Positions 1 through 7,783 of a stretch of 57,757 nt of DNA are shown piece after piece. The DNA comes from DASZMJ01 sp035551935 (GTDB lineage Bacteria; Planctomycetota; Planctomycetia; Isosphaerales; Isosphaeraceae). Under the pieces are notes generated by a model. It was not told where the DNA came from and did not search any database. It saw only the letters and a program-made list of their open reading frames with translations. The stretch spans positions 1-57,757 of the forward strand of contig DASZMJ010000159.1 of the NCBI GenBank assembly GCA_035551935.1. The letters run 5' to 3'. The position numbers and the translations under genes are program-made. Within the stretch, counting starts at the first letter, position 1, and the number at the start of each line of letters is the position of its first letter.

Positions 1-17
1 CCTCGCCACCGACGGGC

Positions 18-48
18 GGTGCGTCGTCGCGGACTCGACGCACCCTAC
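18..48. repeat. GTAG-hairpin (REP-like) element downstream of PIG-L gene
   Basis: Perfect 9-bp arms GGTGCGTCG (18-26) and CGACGCACC (36-44) enclose a 9-nt loop, and CTAC (45-48) abuts the stem. Read on the minus strand this is GTAG followed directly by a hairpin, the layout of REP elements. It starts a few bases past the deacetylase stop codon, so in the RNA it would also form a 3' hairpin. Confidence 0.6.
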
Positions 49-53
49 GGGAT

Positions 54-854
54 TCATGGATTCGTCCTCGGCCCGCCTCGGCCGTCCTGGCCGAGGAGGT
101 CGAGCAGCAGGTTCGTGACGGGGTAGGGGTGGCCGACGTACTGGCGGAACCCTTCGGCGTGCGCGACGCCGATCTCGGCGCCGCGGCGGGCGGACCAGCG
201 GGCCTGGGCGTCGAGGTACTCGTCGATGCCGTGCTGGCGGAGCAGCCAGGCGCGCTGGCTGGCGTGGCAGGCGAGCATCCGGCGCTTCAGGTCGAAGACG
301 CGCGCGACGTCGACGAAGAAGTCCGGCGGCTGCGGGCGGCACTCGCGGTCGAAGCCGTCGAGGGGGTCGACGAAATAGAGGTGGGGGATCTTCGCCAGCG
401 ATGGGGCCGGTTCCCACTGGCGGGTGGCGTAATTCGGGGCCGGCGCGGCGAAGCAGGCGTCGCGGACCAGGCGGCTGGTGGCCTCGTGGTCGCAGTGGTA
501 GTCGATCGGCGGGGCCGTGAGGATCAGGTCGGGCCGGGCGCGGCGGAGGGCCTCGACGACGCGGCGGCGGGAGGGGTCGTCGTCGAAGATGGCCAGGTCG
601 CGGAACTCGAGGCAGAGGCAGTCGGCGCCCAGCAGCTCGGCGGCGGCCTTCGCCTCGGCGCGGCGGATGGCGGCGATGGCCTCGGCGTCGTGCTCGGCGC
701 TGCCGCAGTCGCCGGGGGTCATCGTGGCGATGGTGACGTGGTGGCCCGACTCCTTGAGCAACGCGAGCGTGCCGGCGCACTCGAACTCGACGTCGTCGGG
801 GTGGGCGTGGATGGCCAGGATGCGGCGCGGCGGCTGTGCGGGAGTCGCGGTCAT
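54..854 (-). CDS. PIG-L family deacetylase (LmbE/BshB-like)
   Basis: 266-aa zinc-dependent N-deacetylase of the PIG-L/LmbE superfamily, which removes acetyl groups from GlcNAc-linked substrates (bacillithiol and mycothiol precursors, or small glycoconjugates). The metal-binding signature HPDD lies at residues 18-21 after a short beta strand, and a second cluster DYHCDHEA near residue 118 supplies the remaining His/Asp ligands. There is no signal peptide, so it is probably cytosolic. BshB1-type activity is possible, but no bshA or bshC is nearby to support bacillithiol, so the substrate is left open. It is transcribed away from the thioredoxin-fold gene, from a 96-bp divergent gap. Confidence 0.85.
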   Translation of the reverse strand: MTATPAQPPRRILAIHAHPDDVEFECAGTLALLKESGHHVTIATMTPGDCGSAEHDAEAIAAIRRAEAKAAAELLGADCLCLEFRDLAIFDDDPSRRRVVEALRRARPDLILTAPPIDYHCDHEATSRLVRDACFAAPAPNYATRQWEPAPSLAKIPHLYFVDPLDGFDRECRPQPPDFFVDVARVFDLKRRMLACHASQRAWLLRQHGIDEYLDAQARWSARRGAEIGVAHAEGFRQYVGHPYPVTNLLLDLLGQDGRGGPRTNP

Positions 855-874
855 TGGCGGGCCCCTCGCTCGGG

Positions 875-880
875 ATTATA
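875..880 (-). promoter_or_regulatory. Candidate -10 box for the PIG-L gene
   Basis: A perfect TATAAT on the minus strand lies 21-26 nt upstream of the deacetylase ATG in an otherwise GC-rich gap. No good -35 is visible at 16-18 bp, so this is a weak call based on the -10 alone. Confidence 0.3.
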
Positions 881-950
881 CTGGACGTTGACCCGAGGTG
901 TACCGCCCCGCCGCCCGATCGGCAAGCCGGCCCACGAGGGAATCGGTCCC

Positions 951-2237
951 GTGCTTCCTCGCAACGATCATCGAATCCTGGTCTGGGCCGTCGCGCTGGC
1001 GTTGCTCGCCCCGGCGGCCGGCTGCCGCGACGACGCCCCGGGCGCGCCCGCGGCCTCTCATTATGCCGCGCTGACCGCGGGGACCCCCGGGGCCCTGGCG
1101 CAGCACATCACCCACCTCCAGCAGCAGTACGGCACCGCCGAGGCGGCCGACGTCCGCGACTTCCGCGCCAACCTGCTCGGCTACACCGACGCCGTCGCCG
1201 CGACCGCCGACGCGTTATTGGCCCAGAAGGACGCCGGCGTCGGCTTCCGCAAGGGCGCGGCCGAGGCGAAGCTCGACGCGCTGTCGCGCCGGATCGAGGT
1301 CGAGCCCGAGGCGCTCGGCCGGTTCCTCGCCGCCACCGACGAGTTGGAGAAGGAGCCGACCGAGACCGGCATCCCGCCGATCGCCGCCTACTGGCGCGTC
1401 GTCACGCTCCGCGCCAACGTCGACAAGCAGGCCGGCGCCACGCCCGAGGAGTTCCGCGCGATCGCCGACGCCGTCGAGCGGCTGGCGAAGGCGAAGCCCC
1501 CCCACGAGAAGGCGGCGCAGGCCCTGAAGCTCGCCGCCGCCGAGTGCGAGCAACGCGGCGAGGACGCCCGGGCGCGGCGGCTCTACGAGCTGCTCGCCGA
1601 GCAGTTCCCCGACGACCCCGACGCCGAGTTCGCCCCCGGCAACGCCCGCCGCGTCGCCCTCAAGGGCAAGCCGATCGACGACTTTGCCGGCCCCTCGCTC
1701 CGCGACCCGGCCAAGACGATCGACCTGAAGGACTACCGCGGCAAAGTCGTCCTAATCGACTTCTGGTCGACTCGCAGCGACTCGTGCAAGCGCGAGATGC
1801 CGATGATCAAGATGCTCTACGACCGCCACAAGGCCGACGGGTTCACCGTCCTGGGCGTCGACCTCGACGAGTCGCCCCAGCAGCCGCGGGGCCTGGTCGA
1901 GCACTTCGAGCTCTCCTGGCCGCACATCTACGACGTGGTGGTCCGGCCGGGCAAGATGCCCGACTCGCGGCTCGTCCGGGGCAACGGCGTCAGCCGGGTC
2001 CCGTACCTGATGGTCGTCGACCGCCAGGGCCGCTATATCGCCAGCGCCAACAGCCTCATGCCGCTCCAGCCGATCATCGTCGCGGCCCTGGAAGGCAAGC
2101 CGTACCCGAAGGTCCTGCTCGGGCCGGCGCCCCCCGACGAGCCGCCGCCGGGCCGCCCCGGCCAGACGCCGCAGCAACCCAGGCCGGGCCGGGGCCCGGG
2201 ACCGGGCCCCGGGCTCGGCCCCGGAGTCGGAGGTTGA
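951..2237 (+). CDS. Thioredoxin-fold (TlpA/AhpC-TSA-like) exported protein with degenerate active site
   Basis: 428 aa from a GTG start, chosen because it directly precedes a signal sequence (VLPRNDHRILVWAVALALL) ending near APAAGC; that cysteine could be lipidated, although the lipobox is imperfect. Residues about 30-240 are helical and TPR-like. A TlpA-type thioredoxin domain follows from about residue 240 (GKPIDDF...DYRGKVVLIDFW). The expected WCxxC motif reads WSTRSDSC, so only the second cysteine remains; the cis-Pro loop (VPYLMVVD) is kept. The C-terminus is a Pro/Gly-rich tail. It is likely envelope-anchored, but classical dithiol-disulfide exchange is doubtful; a one-Cys peroxiredoxin-like or structural role is possible. 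Confidence 0.75.
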   Translation: MLPRNDHRILVWAVALALLAPAAGCRDDAPGAPAASHYAALTAGTPGALAQHITHLQQQYGTAEAADVRDFRANLLGYTDAVAATADALLAQKDAGVGFRKGAAEAKLDALSRRIEVEPEALGRFLAATDELEKEPTETGIPPIAAYWRVVTLRANVDKQAGATPEEFRAIADAVERLAKAKPPHEKAAQALKLAAAECEQRGEDARARRLYELLAEQFPDDPDAEFAPGNARRVALKGKPIDDFAGPSLRDPAKTIDLKDYRGKVVLIDFWSTRSDSCKREMPMIKMLYDRHKADGFTVLGVDLDESPQQPRGLVEHFELSWPHIYDVVVRPGKMPDSRLVRGNGVSRVPYLMVVDRQGRYIASANSLMPLQPIIVAALEGKPYPKVLLGPAPPDEPPPGRPGQTPQQPRPGRGPGPGPGLGPGVGG

Positions 2238-2300
2238 ATAATTTTTCCAAATTGTTCTCGCGTGCGCTAGCCGACCATTGTACATTAGCAACCAAAGGGT
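2234..2300. promoter_or_regulatory. lexA: AT-rich segment upstream of lexA (putative promoter/operator region)
   Basis: A clearly AT-rich island in a GC-rich background lies about 120-185 bp before the lexA start. It contains the imperfect inverted repeat TTGTACATTAGCAA (2278-2291). LexA proteins normally repress their own gene, so this is the most likely place for an operator. No match to the classical CTGT-N8-ACAG or GAAC-N4-GTTC boxes is visible, so the operator itself is not identified. Confidence 0.3.
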
Positions 2301-2418
2301 CAGATGGTGATCGTCCGTCGGGTGCCGGGGAGCCTCGGCGGCGGCCGACCCCGGACCCGACGATCGGCGGCCCCGCGTCAAGGACGACGACCCGGCCGCC
2401 CGCCCGGAGCGCCCCCCG

Positions 2419-3024
2419 ATGGCCGACCTCGACGCCTTGACCAGCCGCCAGCGCGAGATCTACGAGTTCATCCGCAAGAAGATCCAGGGCCGCGGCTACG
2501 GCCCGACCGTCCGCGAGATCGGCAACGAGTTCGACATCAAGAGCCCCAACGGCGTGATGTGCCACCTCAAGGCCCTCCAGAAGAAGGGCCTGATCCACCG
2601 CGAGCCCAACATGTCGCGGGCCATCCAGCTCCTGGAGGACTCGCCCACCGCCCGCCCCAACGGCCTGAAGTACCTCGGCCGGATCGCCGCCGGCCAGCCG
2701 CTCGAGGCCGTCGAGGACGCCGAGGAGTTCAGCTTCGCCGACTGGGAGGACACCGACGCGAAGTTCGTCCTCCAGGTCACCGGCGAGTCGATGATCGACG
2801 CACACATCGCCGACGGCGACTTCGTCATCATCCGCAAGCAGGAACAGGCCCGCGAGGGCCAGATCGCCGCCGTGCTCGACGACGACGGCGGCGCCACCCT
2901 GAAGCGCGTCTACCGCGAGCGCAACCGCGTCCGCCTCGAGCCGGCCAACAAGGCCATGAAGCCGATCTTCCGCGACAGCGTCACGATCCTCGGCGTCCTC
3001 GACGGCGTCGTCCGCCGCTACTGA
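2419..3024 (+). CDS. lexA: LexA repressor, SOS response
   Basis: 201-aa self-cleaving transcriptional repressor of the DNA-damage response. The N-terminal winged helix (residues about 1-65, LTSRQREIYEFI...GYGPTVREIG) is the DNA-binding domain. The cleavage site is the Ala-Gly in GRIAAGQP (about residue 92). The S24-like protease domain carries the catalytic Ser in GESMID and Lys in ATLKRVY. Length is normal for the family. The ATG follows a 181-bp non-coding leader with an AT-rich island, consistent with its own promoter; no strong Shine-Dalgarno is visible, which is common in this lineage. Confidence 0.95.
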   Translation: MADLDALTSRQREIYEFIRKKIQGRGYGPTVREIGNEFDIKSPNGVMCHLKALQKKGLIHREPNMSRAIQLLEDSPTARPNGLKYLGRIAAGQPLEAVEDAEEFSFADWEDTDAKFVLQVTGESMIDAHIADGDFVIIRKQEQAREGQIAAVLDDDGGATLKRVYRERNRVRLEPANKAMKPIFRDSVTILGVLDGVVRRY

Positions 3025-3150
3025 GCGGCGGCCGGGGGCCGACGTCGTAAACGCGCCGCGGGGCGCGGGGGCACAAGCGCTTTCAAGCCGTTTCATTGAA
3101 ACAATCCTTGGCGCCCCCGCGTCTCCGCGGCGACCATCGCCGGAGTGGTC

Positions 3151-3660
3151 ATGAGGACCGTCGAATCCGAGGACGAACCCGAGGCCGGCGCGCCGGCCGA
3201 CCTCGTGCGGCTCTATACCGACGGCGCCTGCAGCGGCAACCCCGGCCCCGGCGGCTGGGCGTACATCCTCAAGCACCCGGCCACCGGCAAGGTCCGCGAC
3301 GGCTGGGGCGCCGAGCCGGCCACGACGAACAACCGCATGGAGCTCCTCGGCGCCATCCGCGGCCTCGAATCGCTCAACCGCCCCTGCCAGGTCGAGCTGG
3401 TGACCGACAGCCAGTACGTCGCCAAGGGGGTCGCCGAGTGGCTGCCGAAGTGGAAGGCCAACGGCTGGCGGCGCCGCGAGGGGGCGCAGTGGAAGCCGGT
3501 CAAGAACGAGGACTTGTGGAAACGGCTCGATGAATTGATCGCGACCCACCACGTGACGGTCTCCCACGTCCTCGGCCACCGCGGCCACCCCGAGAACGAG
3601 GCCTGCGACCGCATGGCCGTCGCCGCCTACAAGGCCCTCATCGCCGACTCGACGTCGTGA
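3151..3660 (+). CDS. rnhA: Ribonuclease HI
   Basis: 169-aa endonuclease that cleaves the RNA strand of RNA-DNA hybrids. The four catalytic acidic residues are visible: Asp in LYTDGA, Glu in NNRMEL, Asp in VTDSQY and Asp in NEACDRMA; the conserved active-site loop His lies in HVLGHRGHPENE. I chose ATG 3151 because GGAG at 3142-3145 is correctly spaced; an in-frame GTG at 3145 would add two residues. The first 18 residues are acidic and not part of the fold. The next gene's start region follows immediately, so the two may be cotranscribed. Confidence 0.93.
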   Translation: MRTVESEDEPEAGAPADLVRLYTDGACSGNPGPGGWAYILKHPATGKVRDGWGAEPATTNNRMELLGAIRGLESLNRPCQVELVTDSQYVAKGVAEWLPKWKANGWRRREGAQWKPVKNEDLWKRLDELIATHHVTVSHVLGHRGHPENEACDRMAVAAYKALIADSTS

Positions 3661-3716
3661 TACGATGGGGCCCCGCGGCCGCGACGACGTGCCGCCGGGA
3701 CCGGAGACCCACGACG

Positions 3717-4541
3717 ATGATCCGCCTCAGCGCCTTCGCCGACGAGATCGGCCCCGACCCGATCGAGCAGCTCGACGTCCTCGAATCCCAGGGCATCCGC
3801 CACATCGAGTTCCGCGCCATCCTCGGCACCAACGTGCTGGACCTCTCCCCGGACCAGCACGCCGAGTTCCGCACCCTGCTCCGACGCCGCGGCTTCGGCC
3901 TCAGCGCCATCGGCTCGCCGATCGGCAAGATCAAGGTCGGCGACCCGTTCGGCCCCCACCTGGAGCGGTTCGCGACGGCGCTCGACCTGGCCGAATTCTA
4001 CGATTGCCCGCGCATCCGCATCTTCAGCTATTACATGCCCAAGGATGACGATCCGGGCCGCCATCGCGACGAGGTCCTGCGCCGGATGGAGGCCAAGGCC
4101 GGCCTGGCCAACGAGCGCGGGACGCTCCTGGTGCTGGAGAACGAGAAGGGGATCTACGGCGACACGGCCGACCGGGTGCTCGACGTCCTCGAATCCGTGG
4201 ATTCGCCGGCGCTCGGGCACGCCTTCGACCCGGCCAATTACCTGGAGGTCGGCGAGTCGATCGACCATGCCTGGGGCCTCCTGGAGTCGCGGACGGTCCA
4301 CTTCCACGTCAAGGATTACGACGTGACGACCCATAAGAATGTCGAGGCCGGCCGCGGCCAGGGGCAGATCCCCCGGCTGATCGCCGAGGCGGTCGCCGGC
4401 GGCTACGACGGCTTCTGCGTGCTCGAGCCGCACCTCGTCGTCGCCGAGGCCAGCTTCGGCTTCACCGGCCCCGACCGCTTCGGCGACGCGGCGCGGGCCC
4501 TGAAAGAGTCCCTCGACCGACAGGGGATCGCTTACGCCTGA
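3717..4541 (+). CDS. Sugar phosphate isomerase/epimerase-like TIM barrel protein
   Basis: 274-aa xylose-isomerase-like TIM barrel (AP endonuclease family 2 fold). Likely metal ligands in order are Glu in LVLENEKG, Asp in GHAFDPANY, His in VHFHVKDYD and Glu in FCVLEPHL. This is the pattern of divalent-metal sugar isomerases and epimerases. ATG 3717 has GGAG at 3703-3706 and starts exactly at the first barrel strand (MIRLSAFADEIG). A GTG at 3657 overlapping the rnhA stop would add a 20-aa arginine-rich leader and is less likely. The substrate cannot be read from sequence. It converges on glmS. Confidence 0.8.
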   Translation: MIRLSAFADEIGPDPIEQLDVLESQGIRHIEFRAILGTNVLDLSPDQHAEFRTLLRRRGFGLSAIGSPIGKIKVGDPFGPHLERFATALDLAEFYDCPRIRIFSYYMPKDDDPGRHRDEVLRRMEAKAGLANERGTLLVLENEKGIYGDTADRVLDVLESVDSPALGHAFDPANYLEVGESIDHAWGLLESRTVHFHVKDYDVTTHKNVEAGRGQGQIPRLIAEAVAGGYDGFCVLEPHLVVAEASFGFTGPDRFGDAARALKESLDRQGIAYA

Positions 4542-4560
4542 CGAGCCGCCGCAGTCTTCC

Positions 4561-4584
4561 TCCCTCTCCCGGGGGGAGAAGGGG
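4561..4584. terminator. GC-rich hairpin between convergent genes
   Basis: CCTCTCCC and GGGAGAAGG form a near-perfect stem around a G-rich loop in the 83-bp gap between the TIM-barrel gene and glmS. The sequence resembles a fragment of the CCCTCTCCC...GGTGAGGG interspersed repeat at 31791-31823. A bidirectional terminator role is inferred from position; no U-tract is present. Confidence 0.4.
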
Positions 4585-4624
4585 AAAGCCGAGGACCGCC
4601 GATTGTCGCCACGGCCCGGCAGCC

Positions 4625-6463
4625 TCACTCGACGGTGACGCTCTTGGCGAGGTTGCGGGGCTTGTCGATGTCGCGGCCGAGCAGGCGGGCGACGTGGTAG
4701 GCCAGGAGCTGCAACGGGATGACGGCCACGAGCGGCTGGACGACCTCGGGGACGTCGGGGATCGGCAGGAAGACGTCGGCGAGGTCGGCGAGGGCCGAGT
4801 CCCCCTCGGTGCCGACGGCCAGGACCGGCCCGCATCGGGCGCGGACCTCCTCGACGTTGCCGAGCGTCTTGGCGTGCAACGGCCCGCGCGGGGCGACGAA
4901 GACGCTCGGCGTCTCGGGGTCGATCAGCGCGATCGGCCCGTGCTTCATCTCGGCGGTGGGATAGCCTTCCGCATGCAAATAGCTGATTTCTTTGAGCTTG
5001 AGCGCGCCCTCGAGCGCCACCGGGTAATGCAGGTCGCGGCCGAGGAACAGGACGCTCCGGGCGCCGGCGATCCGCGCGGCGGCCTCGGCGACGAGGTCCT
5101 CGGAGGCGAGGGCCCGCTCGATCGCCTCGGGGACGCGCTCGATCGCATCGACGATCGCCAGACCGTCGGGGAAGGCGAGGTGGCGGACGCGGCCGAGGTA
5201 GAGCGCGAGCAAGGTGAGCACGGCGACCTGCGCCGAGAAGGCCTTGGTGCTGGCGACGCCGACCTCGGGTCCGGCGTGCAGGTAGATGCCGCCGTCGGCC
5301 TCGCGGGCGATCGTGCTGCCGACGGTGTTGACGATCGCCAACGTCGGGTGCCCGCGGCGCTTGGACTCGCGCAGGGCGCCGAGCGTGTCGGCGGTCTCGC
5401 CCGACTGGCTGAGGACGAAGACGAGCGTGCGGTCGTCGAGCGGGGCGTTGCGGTAGCGGAACTCGCTGGCGTATTCGACTTCCACGGGCAGATGGGCCAA
5501 TCGTTCGATCAGGTATTCACCCACGAGCGCCGCGTGCCAGCTCGTGCCGCAGGCGGCGAAGACGACGCGACGGACGCGTCGGAGCTGGCGGGGTGAGAGG
5601 TTCAGGCCGCCGAAATGGGCCGTCGCCTCGCCGCGGACGAGCCGGCCGCGGCAGGCGTTGCGGACGGTCTCGGGCTGCTCGCGGATCTCCTTCTGCATGT
5701 AGTGCGCGTACCCGCCCAGCTCGACGGCGTCGGGCTTCCAGTCGAGCCGGTCGATCCTCGGCGTGATCGGCCCGCGCTCGCGGTGCCGGATCGCGAACTC
5801 GTCGGGCGTCAGCCGGACGACCTCGCCGTCCTGGAGGTACGCCACGTGCGTCGTCAAGGGCGCGATCGCCACCGGGTCGCTGGCCAGGAGGTGCTCCCCC
5901 TCGCCGACGCCGACGACCAGCGGACTCCCCAGTCGCGCCCCGACGACCTGGCCGGGGCACCTCGGGCTGACGACCGCCAGGCCGTACGTCCCCTCGACCC
6001 GCGCCAGCGCCCGCTCGACGGCCCCGAGCAGGTCGTCCCCGTCGCCCAGTTCTCGCGCGATCAGGTGAGCGAGCACTTCCGTATCGGTCTGGCTCCGGAA
6101 CTCGAAGCCGGCCGCCTCGAGCTCGCGGCGCAGCTCGGCGTGGTTCTCGATGACGCCGTTGTGGACGACCGCGACCGTGCCCGTTCCCGAGCCGCCGACG
6201 TGCGGATGGGCGTTGCGGTCGGTCGCCGGTCCGTGGGTCGCCCACCGCGTGTGGCTGATCCCGCACGAGCCCGGCGCCGGCTCGTGGCCCAGGGATTCCT
6301 CCAGCGTCCGGACCCGCCCCGCCTTCTTCCGCACGATCATCTGGCCGTCGGCCAGGGTCGCGACCCCGGCGCTGTCGTAGCCCCGATATTCGAGCCGGCG
6401 CAGGCCCGCCAGCAGGATCGGGCTCGCCTCCTGCGGCCCGGTGTATCCGACGATCCCGCACAT
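4625..6463 (-). CDS. glmS: Glutamine--fructose-6-phosphate aminotransferase (isomerizing)
   Basis: 612 aa. Makes glucosamine-6-phosphate from fructose-6-phosphate and glutamine, the first committed step to UDP-GlcNAc for envelope polymers. The mature N-terminus MCGIVGYTG carries the catalytic Cys of the class II glutaminase domain (residues 1 to about 230). Two SIS isomerase domains follow (about 290-430 and 460-600), with signatures such as SQSGETADT and the C-terminal DKPRNLAKSVTVE ending typical of GlmS. No sequence resembling the glmS ribozyme is evident; the leader is instead occupied by an inverted-repeat element (6487-6680). Confidence 0.97.
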   Translation of the reverse strand: MCGIVGYTGPQEASPILLAGLRRLEYRGYDSAGVATLADGQMIVRKKAGRVRTLEESLGHEPAPGSCGISHTRWATHGPATDRNAHPHVGGSGTGTVAVVHNGVIENHAELRRELEAAGFEFRSQTDTEVLAHLIARELGDGDDLLGAVERALARVEGTYGLAVVSPRCPGQVVGARLGSPLVVGVGEGEHLLASDPVAIAPLTTHVAYLQDGEVVRLTPDEFAIRHRERGPITPRIDRLDWKPDAVELGGYAHYMQKEIREQPETVRNACRGRLVRGEATAHFGGLNLSPRQLRRVRRVVFAACGTSWHAALVGEYLIERLAHLPVEVEYASEFRYRNAPLDDRTLVFVLSQSGETADTLGALRESKRRGHPTLAIVNTVGSTIAREADGGIYLHAGPEVGVASTKAFSAQVAVLTLLALYLGRVRHLAFPDGLAIVDAIERVPEAIERALASEDLVAEAAARIAGARSVLFLGRDLHYPVALEGALKLKEISYLHAEGYPTAEMKHGPIALIDPETPSVFVAPRGPLHAKTLGNVEEVRARCGPVLAVGTEGDSALADLADVFLPIPDVPEVVQPLVAVIPLQLLAYHVARLLGRDIDKPRNLAKSVTVE

Positions 6464-6486
6464 CAGCTCGGGCCTCCTTGAAGAGG

Positions 6487-6680
6487 GTTGCCACAGAGGA
6501 CACAGAGGGAAGAGGGCAGATGGCAGAGGACAGATGACAAGGGCGAAGGACGGAGAGAATCTGATCTTCTAACAAAAGCTGCGGCTGAGCGCCGAGACGA
6601 ACTCAATCCCTTTGCCCTTCGTCCGACGACCTTCTGCCCTTCTCCCTCCCTCTGTGTCCTCTGTGCCCTCAGTGGCAAAC
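6487..6680. repeat. 194-bp inverted-repeat (MITE-like) element in glmS leader
   Basis: The left end GTTGCCACAGAGGACACAG (from 6487) and the reverse complement of the right end (GTTTGCCACTGAGGGCACAG, to 6680) form imperfect terminal inverted repeats. Similarity, including AGAGGGCAGA/AGAAGGGCAGA, extends about 50 bp into each end. The centre is AT-richer and has no coding potential. Short CACAGAGGACACAGAGG repeats are common in planctomycete genomes, to my knowledge. It ends 23 bp upstream of the glmS start and 10 bp from the transporter stop. Confidence 0.6.
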
Positions 6681-6690
6681 TTCTTCCATC

Positions 6691-7458
6691 CTACGTCCTG
6701 AGCGAGAACGGCGTGAAGTCCGTATCGATATCGTAGTAGTCCTCGCGCTCGGCGCGCTTGAGGAAGCCGACGATGGAGTAGGTCATCGGGGTGGCGAGGA
6801 CCTCCCATGCGACCTTGAGCGCGTAGTTCGACACGAGCACGACGGCGACGTCGTTGGGTGTCCAGCCGGGTCGGCCGAGGAAGGCGATCGGGTAGAAGAT
6901 GAGCGAGTCGGCCGCCTCGCCGGCGATCGTCGAGCCGATCGTCCGCGACCAGAGGAGCCGGCCGCGGGTCAGGATCTTCATCTTGGCGAGGACGTACGAG
7001 TTCGTGAACTCCCCCGCGAAGAACCCGAGGATCGACGCCAAGGCGATCCGCCAGGTGCCGCCGAAGACCGCCTCCCACGCGAGCTGGCTCGGCAGTCGGA
7101 CGGGACGGCCGTCGACCTCGACCGGGAACGACCACGACGGGCTCGGCGGCAGCATCAACACCGCCTGGCTCATGAACGAGGCGAACGCCAACGCCCCGAA
7201 CCCGGCCCAGACGACCTTGCGCGAGCGGGCGTAGCCGTAGACCTCGGTCAGGATGTCGCCGAAGAGGTAGCTGATCGGGAAGAAGAAGACCCCCGCGCCG
7301 AAGGTGAACCCGCCGACGTGGACGCGCTTCGGGGCCGAGATGAGGTTCGAGCAGAGCAGGACGGTGACGAACGCCGCCATGATCAAATCATAGTAGCGAT
7401 ACGACCGCCCCGGGGCCGCCGTCGGCCCGTCAGCTCCGGTCGGCGTCGTCTTTGTCAT
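6691..7458 (-). CDS. yhhQ: Queuosine precursor transporter (YhhQ/VUT family)
   Basis: 255-aa integral membrane protein with about six hydrophobic segments. Family features include the N-terminal YYDLIMAAFVTVLLCSNLIS helix, FFFPISYLFGDILTEVYG with conserved acidic residues, and SRTIGSTIAGEAADSLIF. It imports 7-deazaguanine precursors (preQ0/preQ1) for queuosine tRNA modification. The start overlaps the end of the upstream small membrane gene by 29 nt, implying cotranscription and translational coupling. The first 18 residues are hydrophilic, so a slightly later start is possible. Confidence 0.88.
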   Translation of the reverse strand: MTKTTPTGADGPTAAPGRSYRYYDLIMAAFVTVLLCSNLISAPKRVHVGGFTFGAGVFFFPISYLFGDILTEVYGYARSRKVVWAGFGALAFASFMSQAVLMLPPSPSWSFPVEVDGRPVRLPSQLAWEAVFGGTWRIALASILGFFAGEFTNSYVLAKMKILTRGRLLWSRTIGSTIAGEAADSLIFYPIAFLGRPGWTPNDVAVVLVSNYALKVAWEVLATPMTYSIVGFLKRAEREDYYDIDTDFTPFSLRT

Positions 7459-7669
7459 ACAGGTCGCGCCGGCGCGTGCGGAAGGGGCCCAGGGCGAGGC
7501 CGGCGACGACCAGGATCAGGCCGAAGAGGATGCCGGCGTACAGGACGTTGTCGAGCGGGACGCCGCCGACGGTCCGGCCCCGCCCCCGATTCGAGACCAG
7601 CGCGAAGACGCAGGCGAACTCGATCAGGGGGCCCACCACGCGCAGGATCAGGCCGGTCTCCGGTCGCAT
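7430..7669 (-). CDS. Small membrane protein, unknown function
   Basis: 79 aa with two predicted transmembrane helices (ILRVVGPLIEFACVFALV, and LDNVLYAGILFGLILVVAGLAL) and a basic, then acidic, C-terminal tail (RTRRRDLYDKDDADRS). ATG 7669 starts directly before the first helix; the frame is open further upstream, but that part would be encoded by the palindromic repeat. It overlaps yhhQ by 29 nt and is probably cotranscribed with it. No family is recognised. Confidence 0.6.
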   Translation of the reverse strand: MRPETGLILRVVGPLIEFACVFALVSNRGRGRTVGGVPLDNVLYAGILFGLILVVAGLALGPFRTRRRDLYDKDDADRS

Positions 7670-7697
7670 GCGGCGCCCCGACGATCTCGATCGATGC

Positions 7698-7778
7698 CAT
7701 CCTCCAGAATCCACCATCCCATAGCTATTTTCACTTGAAAAATGAGAATAGCTATGGGATGGTGGATTCTGGAGGATG
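7698..7778. repeat. Perfect 32-bp inverted repeat (long hairpin) after the oxidoreductase gene
   Basis: The 32-bp arms 7698-7729 and 7747-7778 are exact reverse complements, separated by a 17-nt AT-rich loop; the arm begins CATCCTCCAGAATCC. It starts 5 nt beyond the stop codon of the Gfo/Idh/MocA gene and lies upstream of the 79-aa membrane gene. It could act as a strong terminator or RNA-stabilising hairpin, or be a recently duplicated mobile palindrome. There is no GTAG foot, so it differs from the REP-like family in this window. Confidence 0.8.
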
Positions 7779-7783
7779 ACGGG

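Noticed and set aside
129..950. Long open frame upstream of the thioredoxin-fold gene, antisense to the deacetylase
   Set aside because: Val/Glu/Ala/Gly-rich translation typical of the strand opposite a GC-rich gene; the real start is the GTG at 951 before the signal peptide.
6464..6690. glmS ribozyme/riboswitch upstream of glmS
   Set aside because: No conserved core is visible; the region is an inverted-repeat element.
6463..6736. Short open frames within the glmS leader region
   Set aside because: They translate repeat DNA in several frames and lack any plausible protein features.
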